Below, in pieces: positions 19,558 to 31,900 of a stretch of DNA of 64,000 nt. Position numbers and translations under genes: made by a program. The notes beneath the pieces were generated by a model. It did no database searches, was not told the DNA's origin, and saw nothing but the letters and a program-made list of their open reading frames with translations. Position 1 is the first letter of the stretch. The number at the start of each line of letters is the position of its first letter. The stretch comes from Meandrina meandrites (Eukaryota > Cnidaria > Anthozoa > Scleractinia > Meandrinidae). Where the stretch lies: positions 19,129,937 to 19,193,936 of the forward strand of contig OY855905.1 in assembly GCA_963693305.1 (NCBI GenBank), written 5' to 3'.

Positions 19558-20645
19558 GGGCATCCTCGGAGACCCAGGGGCACTTAGTCTGGGCAAAACG
19601 AAGTAAACCGGGCAGAAATTGTAGCGGCGAAAGTTTTCTATAAAAGTTTAAGAGCCCCTGGGAAACGAGTCTCTCCAGACCATTTCCAAGCGACTCTGCG
19701 AATGCTGGCTCCTGATTGAGCAAAAAAAGAATCCTTTGTATTATTTTGCCCAATCGGCGAACAGTAACTTCAAAGTCATTTTCTTGTGTTCTTACACGGC
19801 AGTCTATTTCAATTTACATTAGAGAACCACAAAAAGTCGGGGAATCATTTCGGATGTCAGAAAGAAATATATTTCAAGATCTACCCTGATATTGTCATTT
19901 GGACTGATTAGAGGAAATAGTGGCTTGTTTACCTGTATGCGACACATTCTGGCACGTGCAGTAAAACAATGTACGCAGCGCGGACAAATTGTAGTTGGCC
20001 GAAAAATACTAAGATAAAGTCAGAAAAATGTAAAATCAAACGTACAAGCCAGTACTAGTAAATTTCAGAAATTGAGACCTTGAAGCTTACATCAATCACT
20101 CATTTAATGTCTTTTTTATATTTTCTATTTTCGGAGATTTCATCCAACTGGAATATTCCCGTGCTGCAAAGAAATACACGCAGTGCGGGCCAGACGAGTA
20201 TGCCGAACTGCCCTCAATGCACTGCACAGGTAAACAAGACACAATTTATATTTACGATACCTCTAATCGGTCCAAACAAAAATTACCGTTGGATGTTGAT
20301 ATATTTTTCTTTCTGACATCCAAAATGACTTCCGACATTTTTCGGCTATCTTATGTTAATTAAAATAAAATATGGCCAATACAATAACCGCCTTGTAAGA
20401 ACACACGAAAGTGACTCTGAAGTTACTATTCGCTGATTGGGCAAAATAATACACAGGATTTTTTTTGCTCAATCAGTAGCAAGCATTCGCAGAGCCGCTT
20501 GGAAATGGTCTGGAGTGACTCGTTTCCCAGGGGCTCTTACAGCTTTTATAGAAAACTTTTGCCGCTACGATTTCTGCCCGGTTTACTTCGTTTTGCCCCG
20601 ACTAACTGCCCTTGGGTCTGGCAAATCAAAAAACCCTGGTGTAAA
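19558..20645. mobile_element. Large imperfect palindrome (foldback element), about 1.09 kb
   Basis: The left arm (19558-19960) is the inverted copy of the right arm (about 20220-20645). Shared blocks, in right-arm orientation, are TCGCTTGGAAATGGTCTGGA-like sequence, ACTCGTTTCCCAGGGGCTCT, TTCTGCCCGGTTTACTTCG, and GATGTCAGAAAGAAA on the centre side. No coding frame persists. It is probably a non-autonomous DNA element with very long inverted repeats. Confidence 0.65.
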
Positions 20646-21557
20646 ATAAAAAGGAAGTGCTTCGCTTGTTTAAAGACTCTAGACTTTTAAGACTCTGATA
20701 AAATGGAAGAATTGCCTTGTAGCAGTGCATTTTGAAAAGGTAGTTCGATTATAAATAATATAATTCACGTAACCATTATGAAACATATACTTTTTAAATT
20801 TTAAGCCTGTATGCCTTCAATCAACAAGTTAATTTATTGATCGTATCCATCGTTGTTTATTTTAGTATTTTATTTCATGTTCGTATTTAAGTGTTAAGCT
20901 ACTCTAGTTAATGTAAGCGATTTACCTTTACTAGAGGTAGATTTAGGGAAATTTAAAGATATATTTAACAGTAAACTTTCAAAAATAAAGCCCCGGACCT
21001 TTGGCGAAAGAAGTCCTACGACAATAAACCCTCCACCCGAATACAAAACCTAATTTACTGTTATGACCATCGACGCCATGGGGCGGTCCAGCTTTTTGCG
21101 CGAGCCATTATATTTGGGTAGCGTAGTTCACTGGTGGAAGAAAAACAAAACTTAACGAAAAATGAAATTAATGTTAGGAGGAAAACCAATGGAAAAATAT
21201 ATGATATGAGGAAAATGCAAGGATATATCGTCTATATCTTGTATTCCATTTTTTCATTTTTCTGTTGTGTTGGCTGCGAAAAGACCTTTCTCAGTTACTC
21301 TTAATAGACAACGCCATTGTTCCATTATTGGCTTCCAATGAAATAAATGATAAAAGATCGTATCACTTGCAACGTCTACTAAAAACATCCAAATAAGGGG
21401 CTTTGCTTGAAAACTAGGGCCAATCGTAGCAGTTTGAAGGACGTTTTTTACGCTGGGTTACTTAAAAAAATCCTGATTGAATGTCCAACGTCCTGAACGT
21501 TACAACAGTATAAACATCAAAAAGGAGTAGGCGAGAGGGTTATATTCCAAGAACAGC
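20646..21557. other. Intergenic stretch downstream of the EAR gene
   Basis: No exon, RNA or repeat recognised. Confidence 0.3.
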
Positions 21558-21563
21558 TTTATT
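21558..21563 (-). promoter_or_regulatory. Poly(A) signal of the collagen/EAR gene
   Basis: AATAAA on the minus strand, about 330 nt after the stop codon at 21890. It is the first canonical signal after that stop that I noticed. Confidence 0.45.
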
Positions 21564-21889
21564 ATTGTTCTAAGTAACTCCACATCATAAACTGATTTAT
21601 AGCCAAAGATATCAAACTGACAAGCAACCAATCAAAATTGTTTTTATATGAAAACACTAAGGTCATCTCCAGGCATTATTTGTCATTCTAGAAAGCACCC
21701 TAAGATCATGTTATTATCTTACTATTTTCATCATACCAAGTCTGGCGATCACAAAAATAAAATGTCCCTCATTTAATGATAAGCAAGGTCTTTGATCTGT
21801 ATCCTTAGTCTACGACAGCAAAAGCTACCCTGATACTATGCATACGCGTTTTGGTCCTTAGTCACTTTTCAGAACGTCTGTGTTTGTCT

Positions 21890-22962
21890 CTATACCCACT
21901 TGTACAGGGCACTATTGATGTTATACTGCTGATTGTAAAAGTTTGCCACAGCCAGGTAAGTGTGACCTTTGTACTGAAATGACGTCATGTCACGTATTCC
22001 GTGTGTTGGAATCTCTTGGTACTGGATGAACTGCGCCCCAGAGGCCTGGTACACAACTGACTGGGTATTATGTCCCTGACTGTCACCATAGTAATTGGCC
22101 ACACCCAAGTACGTTTGACCGCTGATCACAAAGGAATGCCAAGCGATGGCTCCACGAGTAGGAATGGACTGGAACAGGACAAATTTGTTGCCATCCCACT
22201 TATAAATGAAGGAATCGATGTTTTTTCTTCCAGATTCGTGGTTGGCAAAGGCAAGGAATGTGTGTCCATTGATGTTAATAGAGGTCACATCGTGTGCTCC
22301 ATACGTCTGAAGAGACTGCAGTTTAACAAAGTGTCCTCCTGACCACTTAAAGACAGTGGACTGAACAGAATATCTCTGTTTGGAGTTGTATTTGTTTGCA
22401 AAAGCGAGGAAAGTGTCATTGTTTATGTCAAATGTTGTACATCCCAGGGCAGCTTCAGTTGCTATCTCCTGAAACTTATTAAACTTACCGCTGTTCCATT
22501 TGTAGATTACTGATTTTATGGAGTGGGTTCTACCATCATAATAGTTTGCTACGGCCAGATAGTTTTCCTCATTAATCGTAAAAAATATAAAGTGGTGAGC
22601 CCCTTTTGTAGGTATTTTCTGAAAGACGACAAATTGCTTCCCATTCCACTGATAAATTGTAGAGTCGAGTTGGTACGTTCCGTCATAAGTATTAGCGACA
22701 GCGAGAAAATGTTTATCACCGATTGAAAAGTATTTAAGGCCAAAAGCACCTCTAGTTTGCAAGGTCTGATACAAAGTAAATTTTCCAGTTGGTTCATCCA
22801 TCTTGTAGATCATGGAGCCTGTCTTGTATTTATAAATGTCGCCGCGATAGTTAGCAAAAGCGAGAAACAGGCTTCCATTAATGATAAAATGTTCAACATC
22901 TCCAGCTCCTCTGGTTGGTAGATCTTGAACTTTCTCAAAAAAGTGAAAACCAGTGGAGCATC
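21890..22962 (-). CDS. Exon 8 of the collagen/EAR gene: the EAR-repeat propeller
   Basis: A single 1073-nt exon begins in phase 1 after the acceptor ctatcccAG and codes for residues 117-472. Each repeat has the pattern F-x-x-x-Q-x-(I/L)-x-T-x-G-A, about 8 residues, then F-x-(I/V)-x-G-x-x-(F/Y)-L-A-(V/F)-A-N-(Y/H), and ends with S-x-(I/V)-Y-K-W. Repeat 4 has A for the usual G in TxGA. The last repeat ends KWV at the stop, so the propeller closes the protein with no tail. Confidence 0.9.
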
Positions 22963-25900
22963 CTGGGATAGAAACAAAAATATAAAGTTATATATAAGGC
23001 ATGCTAAGTTAATTTTATCGAATGCATTTAGTTACCGTTTTCTCAGCTTTCAGCTCTGTTTGTGCTTTATAGCATTTTTGTTAAGCTAGATTATATTTCT
23101 TAGTTCTATTAAATTTGCAATCTCGCTACAACAACTATTTCGCTTGCTCGTATCATCTAGCTACATTTTATGGAGAGGTTTAAAGTTTTCTTTATAAGTT
23201 CTCATTCCTCCACTGGACTAAATTGGTATTCATTCCTTCCAAAAGGGACTTGATGCGTAGAACTCCAAGCCCCTTTGCCAAAATAGCCCCAAGGAGAGAG
23301 GTTACGCAGTTGTGAACGAGGTGAAGCGGTTTGAATGCGAGAGAATGTGTGATCACTTGGTGCAGTGCAGTCGACAAGAGCAGTGCATGAGGTGGGAAGA
23401 GTTAACATGTGCTTGAAAGAAAATGTTCCTTAAAGAACAGTTGGCATGGGAGATGTCGCGCTGAACTTCCAAGTGAGGTCAATGTATGATATGCTCCCAT
23501 CCCGACACAATCTTGTACGTTGGAGAGTATCTGACGATCAGATGTGTCAGTGTTGATGGCCTAGCCCTTTGCACCACATCCTGCTAGATCCTGCAAGAAT
23601 TAACAGTGCAGTGGAGAAAGAACCTTACAGACGCAGAGGACCATGCTTGTAGACAGGCTGGCGTGCGTCCAGATTATTGTCACCTTGCTGTCGGGTGCGA
23701 CGGTTATATTAGCCGAGAAGTGACAAACATGATGCGTGGATCATTTGGACCCACCACGAGAACACAGAGCACATTGATAGCTGTTCTACAACAGAAAGAA
23801 AGTTTCGTATTTGATCTGGATGAAGCAGAATAGGATAGCAGCGTCAAAAAATTCCTTTGTACTAAAATAGACCTTTTTCGCTTGGGCGTTTTGTTGCCCC
23901 ATTACAGATTATGTGATGATACTCTTGAGACTTCTCGCTTTCTAATTTTCAAATAGTCGCGTGTATATGAATAAATAAATTTTATGTGGATAAAAGAAAA
24001 ATTCTCTAGAGAATATCACGTGGTCTGTAATGGGAAAACAAACCGCCCAAGCGAAAAAGGTCTATTACCATCATTTTCTCTTAGTTCTGGTTATAAGCTA
24101 TGTGACAGTGAAACTTTCTTTTGGGCTAAAATTGCGATCCTTTTCTCTTACATCCTGGTTCCAAGATTAAGGACAATGGAACTCAATTTTGCGCTAAAAT
24201 TACCATCCTTTCCTTTTAGTCCTGGTTCTCCTTTTTGCCCCTGAAAATTGATTCAAAGGAATATGCTTTAGTGAAGTTAACGCAGCTGAAGACAATTATC
24301 ACGTTTGGCGGATGACCTGGTGTAAACGTTCGTTGATGCATAGAGCAAATAAACGATTTTAATCCGTCAATTGAGTCAGAGGAGCATGTAGTGTCAGACA
24401 TCTTGTAGAAAAAGAGGCAATTCCAGAATAAGACTATACTTGATACAAAAGCGACATTAAATTTGATGATCCCAAACTTTCCACCACTGATTAAAAAAAC
24501 CCAGAAAAATCCGGCAATATATTTAACCAACCTTGATGCCAGAATTTTCATCTAGTCCACGCTTCCCAGGTTCACCTTTCTCTCCCTGTTGAATGAAAAA
24601 GAAAATAAACCTTTACTATAGTTAACCACCTGTTTCCCTCAGTAGTATTAATCAAACCGACATGAATACAGTATGAATGATGTCCAGGCTATCACGGATT
24701 GTTTTTACATATATTAGGTCAGCGTTAAAAGACAAAACAGTAACCTGCTTAATTGCGATGTTTTGATTTCTTTATCATGTATTAAAAATTAAGCTCAACC
24801 GTTAATGGTTGTGGGATAATTGCAATCCTCGATCTAACGTAACCAACCTTTGGACCAAGTGGACCACGTGTTCCGTCACGTCCATCGCGACCATCTTTTC
24901 CTGTGCATTTCAAACAACGATAGTGATTGTCTTTGTAAATTCCAAATGGGCTTAGATAGTAAAACATTGGATGAATTTGTTGTGACAAGTAACGACTTAG
25001 TTTAACTTTAGTTTGAAATAACGAGAATTGACTCTGTTTTTACAAAAAAATATTTCGAATTAGTCTGATCGCGATAATCATGAAGTCGTTCTTTTTGTAA
25101 TGATGCAAATTTTATTAATGTTTTGTTACTGGCACAAAGGATGTGTAAAAATATATAAACACATTCATACACAAATCTTAAAGAAGTGCACTCTGAACCA
25201 TTCAACCTGCAAAACACGAGCTGAACTGTATCGCGATTGAAAATTATTTAGTAAGTCCTGTTATTGCTATTTTAAAATTCATAGATAAAACCTTGTAAGC
25301 TAATTCCAAGGGAAGACATTGATGCAAACTCTGTGATGTGATTTTCCATATCTTTTTACACAGTAATTTGTTAGTTGATCAGTAGCCATATTCTTACTTG
25401 CATTAGAAAAGGATATTCTTACAAATCATCTTCTTATAGTGTTATCCCTGTTTACCTTTTGAACACATCAGATAGACAAAACAATTCGTTTCAGTGAATA
25501 CTCTGTATTCGTTTAATTGAAGTTTTTCGCTTCATTGGTGATAACCTGATGCAAAACATAATTTAAAATAAAAGCGTCTACATCACCGTTTAATCCATCG
25601 CGCCCATCTTTCCCTGAGTAAACATAAAGAATAAAATATTATTAGCTGCGAAAGAATTGGGATCCTGAGAAATTATGGGAAAAAATCAACTCGGGGAAAT
25701 CGAATGGCTCACTTATCAGAGACTTACCGTTTTGTCCATCTTTTCCGTCTTTGCCTGCAAAATTGGATAAAAAAAAAGCTTAACTAAACCCGCATCGCTC
25801 ACAAAAGCAAATTCCAATGTCAACAAAACGGTTAAATTATTATTTTTATTTAAGTTATAAAAGGTTTCGCTTACCATCTTTCCCGCATCCAACTTGTGGC

Positions 25901-26221
25901 GCAATTGCACAGTTGTTTTGTTTCATTTCGGTTCCTTTAGTCTGTTATGATTAATATGAGAAGATTTTGTAAATACATTTTACATAATACATCTTGACTG
26001 GAATAAACTTTTAAAAACGCGACGCAATTTCTAGTTGTAGACAGTTGAAAAGGACAATTCGAAATGAATAAAACTTGAAGACTAACGCGATTCAAATTAT
26101 TCTGATTTAGAATAAAGGAAAATATCGGCAAATCATTAACCTGGTTATCAGATTTTTTCTGTGATATTGCGAAAGAACTCAAGAAAAAGGCAAGGGCGAG
26201 CACGAAGAACAAGCGAAACAT
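21890..26221 (-). CDS. Secreted collagen-like protein with seven EAR (EPTP) repeats, 472 aa, eight exons
   Basis: Exons on the minus strand: 26221-26141, 25941-25875, 25754-25728, 25613-25587, 24900-24848, 24585-24532, 24240-24204 and 22962-21890. All junctions are GT-AG, phases agree, and the sum is 1419 nt (473 codons with stop). Residues 1-20 form a signal peptide (MFRLFFVLALAFFLSS then FAIS). Cys38 and Cys46 precede 23 collagen triplets (residues 47-115), with one Gly-to-Glu change at 98, and Cys117 closes them. Seven EAR repeats of 46-49 residues follow (repeated core FLAVANY), as for a seven-bladed beta-propeller. The collagen part probably trimerises the protein and the propeller binds a receptor or matrix partner. 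The domain order is seen; the role is inferred. EAR repeats occur in LGI and TSPEAR proteins. Confidence 0.85.
23240..23840 (+). pseudogene. LINE reverse-transcriptase C-terminal relic inside intron 7
   Basis: Lies on the strand opposite to the host gene. Frameshifted segments read NEVKRFECERMCDHLVQCS, RQEQCMRWEEL, then VRSMYDMLPSRHNLVRW and RVSDDQMCQC. This is the order found after the polymerase domain in many cnidarian LINE proteins, before the His/Cys and WRHD-type end. The copy at 1018-1530 is homologous over its whole length and also stands next to the collagen-exon array, so the two were duplicated with the gene rather than inserted twice. Confidence 0.6.
23868..24064. mobile_element. 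MITE with about 40-bp terminal inverted repeats in intron 7
   Basis: Left end TAGACCTTTTTCGCTTGGGC; the right end is its exact inverse, and similarity extends to CCCATTACAGA on both sides. It is 197 bp with AT-rich flanks; TA at both outer ends would suit a Tc1/mariner-type target. The left paralogue lacks it at the corresponding place, so it inserted after the duplication. Confidence 0.7.
24065..24245 (-). repeat. Collagen-exon-derived tandem units beside exon 7
   Basis: Two decayed copies (about 24065-24125 and 24125-24185) of the exon 7 unit stand next to exon 7 itself. They match the array at 1635-2464. Their splice sites are lost. Confidence 0.55.
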
Positions 26222-27458
26222 TTTCACACTGGCTCTTCTGATGCGAACTGGCAAACGAATTAGACAGCATGACGTTAGAAAACCCTTTGAACGTTTGTTT
26301 ACATTATCTTGGAACGCGAAAATACGAGATGATAGCTTTTGTTTATTGTGGTTACACCAATTAAATGCTAGAGAGTCACAAGACAAAGCAAAGCTAATTC
26401 TTAACGACCATGGATAAATTTGAGCAATTTGAGACATACAGTTGATCAAAGTTTTAATCATTGACCTAAATAAACCTACAAAATCTTAGTCTGAGCGAAA
26501 GTAATCAGTTTGTTGTGCAAAAAAAATATTCAATAATATTCATTTATTCAATCAGGAACTGCCTGTCAATCAAGTCCAATTTTGAATGCTTTTCTATGCA
26601 GCCATAATTGAGCTATAAAGTTTTTTTTATTTTTTATTTTCTCTTTCTTAACGAAGCCTGAAATCTTTAGGTCTTTACAACAGATCGGTCGGTTTTGTTC
26701 ACTAAAATGTCCATACTATACCATAAAAACTCTTAATGACACGCACTATTAAATAAAACTGCATCTTGATTTTTCTGTACGAAGATACAACCAAAACAAC
26801 TCTTTAATGAATTTTAATTTAGGGTTAGTAATGGGGAGAGAAAATTTTCCCTTGTAATGGGATATTAAATGAAATGATGAGCGAACAGGACCATTCCTCC
26901 CGAAAAAAGATCGGCCCTTTGCAAATATCGCCAGGAGGCCTGCAGCAGACAGCCGCTCATATTTTAATACATCGGTCATTTGTAAAGTTTTATTTTTAGA
27001 AAAGATCCATGTTACGACAGCAACGATTGACCTCAAACATTTTTCTTCGCTTATTGCTTGACAATTCAAAAAAGGACTAGTTACACAGTGTCTACTCTTG
27101 TCTCAGTACACACAGTCGCACAACGGCTGCGAAGCTTAAATAGCTGCCGGAAAAGAAAAGAAATTCAAAGTGAGCGGTTAAATCTAAGTCGCAAATTAAT
27201 ACAAACGCATGAGTACATGTTAATATTGATATCTAAGCAATGGCTGCGCAAACCGAGGAGCAAAATAAACACACAAATAATTACTCCTAGTTTTCTGTCC
27301 TTACTGGACCTCTGAATGGTATAGCAATTTTATCTATGAGAGCTCAGTGCTACCCCCTGATAAAACGAACTCGGGTCTAGCGAAGGAAAACAAACATTTT
27401 AGAAGAGATTGTCTAAGCTCCCAATCGCAAAAGTTTTTAAAATTCATTCGAACATACG
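26222..27458. other. Upstream region of the EAR gene and intergenic DNA
   Basis: The promoter of the gene starting at 26221 should lie in the first few hundred bases, but no clear TATA box or initiator was identified. A repeat-like segment with AGGAGGCCTGCAGCAGAC lies near 26934. No other gene is seen. Confidence 0.3.
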
Positions 27459-27722
27459 TCTCGTCCCAGAGCCCGCTTTTCTTTCGTTAGCACGAAGAAC
27501 GCAGACTCTGGCCACGTTCAATTTTTTAAACATGCGCAAAGTGCTCATTATCAATTATCTGCCAATCAGCTTTGAGCGAAATAAACTCTGAGCCTGTGCA
27601 CAACGACAAGAAGTCAATGAATCGCCGACTTTTAAATCGGACTTGGTCAGGACAGCTCTGTCCTTAGCCGAACTCTGCGTTCTTGGTGTTGACCAAAAGA
27701 AAAGCGGGTTCTGGAAACGAGG
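27459..27722. mobile_element. MITE with about 50-bp inverted ends
   Basis: The left end carries CAGAGCCCGCTTTTCTTT and GAAGAACGCAGACTC. The right end, inverted, carries CAGAACCCGCTTTTCTTT and CAAGAACGCAGAGTT. It is about 264 bp, with no coding frame. Confidence 0.6.
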
Positions 27723-28847
27723 TCAAGACATTCACTGAAGCATTCGAAACACCAGACATTTGACAGGACAAATTCATTGATTTTGGAATTTGCATTCTCT
27801 GTAAAGAGAGATCAATCGAACAATAAAGGCAAAAATAAAGATACCAAAAAAAAAAACCACACACTCGTAGCATGTTAACAGTTAGAATACAGTTAAGAAG
27901 AACTTATCGAAACTTTAGCCCTCAAGCTGGTCCCGCGAGAGAAAAATGATTTTGAAGTTATCCATTTTTAATTAAAACGGACGTTTCGCGTCAGTTCAAA
28001 ACAAAAAAACATGCATTTTAAGAATTTTTACAAGGTTTGATATTTAGTTTCTCGAGAATGCTTTAGAGTTAAACCGCGGGGTCACTTATAGAAATGAATT
28101 ACATTAGATGTTTCAAGTAGTATACATAACGTTACCCGGCGTTCTTTGAGTAGAATTTTGGTGAATAAGTTTTGCACTTATTGCTCGAACTTTCAGCGGA
28201 ATCCGTCTTAATTGTTTTAAAAAAACGTTATACCGATCGTATCTCAAAACGAGTCAGCTATCTAAGAGCTCTAACTCTTACAACATTTTTTCAACGGATG
28301 TTTACAGTCAGAAAATAACTGCGAATAATGATTAATTTTAAAACGTGCGAATAATACTTTGAAGAAAAGCTGTTAAGACATTTACAGGTTGATAGCTAAA
28401 AGCGTCTCTTTATTCGCTATCACAGGCTTTATGATGTCCTTGTGAAATGGAATATTTCCTACAACTGAGGTAACTTTTCACATATTGAAACCAACTCTTA
28501 CACCCCTCCCCACAATGTGTCACGTGACACGAGACAATTTGTCCACTGGATTTGGTGCAAAATAAAGTAATACCAAAATTAAGCCCATAAAAAGTACTGA
28601 CAACAAGAATTAATTGAAACAAAAACTTACACGATTGTTTCAAATCTCGTCAAATCTCGTTTTGTAAAAGAGCTACAATTGTTGGCGAATTGTTGTTGCT
28701 ATAAAATCGTACTTCAGGAGGGTGTGATATTTAAAATAAATTTCTCTCTTTACGAGTTCTATAGAATGCAATTGAAGTTTCTTCACTAAAACACAACTTC
28801 GATTTATGGTTCCTTTAGGGTACTTACCAACTTTTAATGTGTTGAAG
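27723..28847. other. Gene-free stretch
   Basis: No supported exon or RNA gene. CAAATCTCGT is repeated in tandem near 28640. Confidence 0.3.
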
Positions 28848-28924
28848 TGGTGTGGCCAAGTGGGTTAAGGCGCAAGATTTGAAATCTGCGGACTGCTGAC
28901 TCAAATCCTCCGTTCTGTCACTAT
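28848..28924 (+). pseudogene. tRNA-Ser(UGA)-like sequence, degenerate, possibly a SINE head
   Basis: Box A TGGCCAAGTGGGTTAAGGC is near perfect for a tRNA-Ser D-arm. The anticodon loop TTTGAAA would give UGA. The T-arm is diverged (GACTCAAATCC) and the acceptor and anticodon stems do not pair fully. It is a tRNA-derived pseudogene or the head of a SINE rather than a working tRNA. Confidence 0.55.
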
Positions 28925-31900
28925 TAACTGAATTTGTTCATTACGTTGTAGTCCGCTCCAGCCGTGCGTTGTAAAGCCTACTTGCAAGGCCTCATCGTGG
29001 AGATCGGATTGTACATATAATTTTCAAAAACTGGTAGGTTAATTTTTTTGGAGTACCAATCCGTTGTTTTGCTTTCACGTCCAAACCGCAGCAGCTGACG
29101 AACTCAATAATTGGCAGATTACAAGATAGCTACTGTATTTGTAATTTTTGCCTGCTGCTTAAGACCATGTTGCGTTACCATGGCAACCCAACTAAATATA
29201 AACCAACCCATAACATTTGAATTCCGCTCTATATCAGAAAATTTAGTCATTAGAATTTTTCATTGTTGTGTACAACAAACGCGAAAAGATTCTGGCATTT
29301 TTAATCGAAGTAATAAAGTTTTAACAGAGGGAATTTTAATGTTTGGTTGCGGCCTTTCTGTAATGTCCAAGAATTTTTAAAAATTCCTTTGTTAAATTTC
29401 AGATGATTTGTAATCAGCAGTGTTCTCGCTTCCTAAAGTACAGCTCAAAATTTTTTAAGATCCTAATGACTTGTTCGTTTGAAATCGTGCCTTTCTGGTA
29501 AGCCAATAAAGCGCCCATTCACAACTTTTTTTACATGTATTTTGTGTTTTAACATATCGCCCAGCCAATAGAAAGCGAAAATATCTTTACGGTGACCCAG
29601 AGGTTATCATATCGCAATACGTATGCTTAGAGCTCTCGGAAGTCACGGTTCATGAATACAGTCACACTTATTTATGAAACCTGATGGTAAGTAAGGGGAC
29701 ACCAATCCTTTATGATTTAAAGACCTCACAAAGGGATGATTTCAAACATAGATGAAAATATGACGAAGGTATGTCTGTTTCTTTATTTTTACTGACTTAT
29801 TAGTAGTTCTCCACACTCCCAGTGAGTCATGGTCTCGACTCTCTCCTGTTTAGTGTTCATGCCATTTGGTTGTCGGTTATACTATTTACTTGAACATTAT
29901 CTCTTCTTCTCGTCGAGAGATGAGCACTGGTCACTTTATAGCGTAACGGGCCTACATGCAACAAGAACTGTGAATCCTTTTCTTGTTTTGAGGGTCATAG
30001 TTCAGTGGTATTTTAAAACGTGCATCATTGAAGTTCTAACATACGGTGGAAGAAGTAACAATTAGGTTTTCTAGCTTGGGCTGCTTCTTCTTGGAAAGCT
30101 AGGATCTGTAGCAGAAGCTGGACACAAAATCATACTAAGTGGCCGTACAGTGTTGCAAACATGGTTCATGGCAGTTATTCAAGAGCATAATTATACGATC
30201 TAAGCGTAAGACGCGACGTTCAACATTAACGCAAACGTGTTGAATTTAAGAAAACGGTCACTGCAGATTCGTGATGATTGCTGCAAACCGACTTCGTCCA
30301 AGTTCTTTTGTGTGTGATATGATGAGAAACCGAAATTAAAAGAGGAAACCGACTGGCGACCAATTTACATTCGGCAAATGTTGTCGCATGAATACAATAC
30401 ACCGCCATTAATAAGACAAAGTGCATACACCAGTGGATGAAGACAGAGTTTATGCATATACCCTGCAAAGTGTATCTGAATAGCGCTAGCAAGAAGATAG
30501 TTGCATTTCGTAAGACAGGAGGCAAGTGGCAACACATTGCAATTCTGTTGCTGCCGATAATTACCTTAAATTAATCACTACATCTCTTTGTCCGGGTGCA
30601 ACTTCTGTCGTTTACAAAGCACACGAACTAACACTAGGTTTCACTCACACACTGAGATTTTTTCTTCGAATAACAAAGGAATCGTTTTGTCTTCTTGGAA
30701 CTAACAGAGAGAGGTTACTGAGTTATTGTTAGTATTTTTGCTTCTGGAAGCTACAAGAACAACAGGAACTACACTTTTCCGCTTTTCATTCAGTGAGTAG
30801 TTAGCAACGGAAGCACTACGCTGCACCCCGAATCGCAGACATTTACCCCAAGAACTACTGTAATCGAAAACGTTTTCACTTGGCAGTAAAGTCTACTCCT
30901 TGCTGCTAATTATCAGGCGAAAAGTCACGCGATAGATTTCTCATGTCTCAGAATCCGTGATGTACGACAATGAGTGCATTCTGCATCGTAAAATCAATTA
31001 AGTGTTTAGGAGTTAAACACTGAGAAGATTGCTGATTGCAGTGCACGGTAGTCATGCTTACAGCTACCAGTTGTCGGCAATTCTGGTTCTCTGCAGTCCA
31101 TGTTCATGAAACGATATCGCAATGCGATAAAGAGGTCATGCTTGGATTCTTTGGTATTCTTTAACGCTGATACTTGTGAATGGCTTCCCTTACAAACGGA
31201 AATCAAGAAGATAACCGTATACTTATTTTTCAATTAAAATAAAGGGGCAAAAACCTAGAAATAAAGTTTCCTTGACTAGAGTCGAATTTGCATCGTCGCT
31301 AAACTGGCAAGAAGATGACAAGTAAGAGAATATGAAGTTAGATTAATACACGATAAGAGACAAGAACAATGAATATTGATTTTAGCTTTAGTTGCTATGA
31401 TATCATAAGCGTTTCTGTCAAAATTGAAGTTGCGGACACTTTTTTAAAATCACTTAAACGTGCCATCCGAGTTTATTTAGTGCAGGTGCTTTAAATTTCA
31501 TTATTCAATTTCAGCGGCTTTTCTTTGTTAGCTCGGCAATGCAAGCAAAGGAACTTAGTCGTTGATTTGTGCTCCTTCGACCTTGGCCTAATTTTACGAG
31601 AGTGATCACGAACAATGTGGTCGGTTTCGTCAGGTATTTATTTAATATTTTTTAACACGCACAGCAAAACTACGTTTCGGCGTAAGCGTCCGAGAAATTT
31701 TCTAAAACTTTCAAAACTAGCGCTCTTCCAAATCATTTTTCTTTTTGGCCAATGTTTCGACCTCTTGTTATTTTCTATTTCTTCATATCCAATCAAATCA
31801 CAAGGTCAAAGAGCGGGAAATACGGGACATGCCCAAGCCCACCTTTCCAAAAAGGCTCGAACAAGCCAGCTATTTATTTTATATGGATAACGAACCGTGT

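Noticed and set aside
25937..26461. 174-codon minus-strand ORF over the first exon of the EAR gene
   Set aside because: It reads through the donor at 26141 and upstream of the ATG at 26221 in the same frame. The spliced model is better supported by signal peptide, phase and total length.
28848..28924. Functional tRNA-Ser gene
   Set aside because: Anticodon and acceptor stems do not pair and box B is diverged; kept only as a pseudogene or SINE head.
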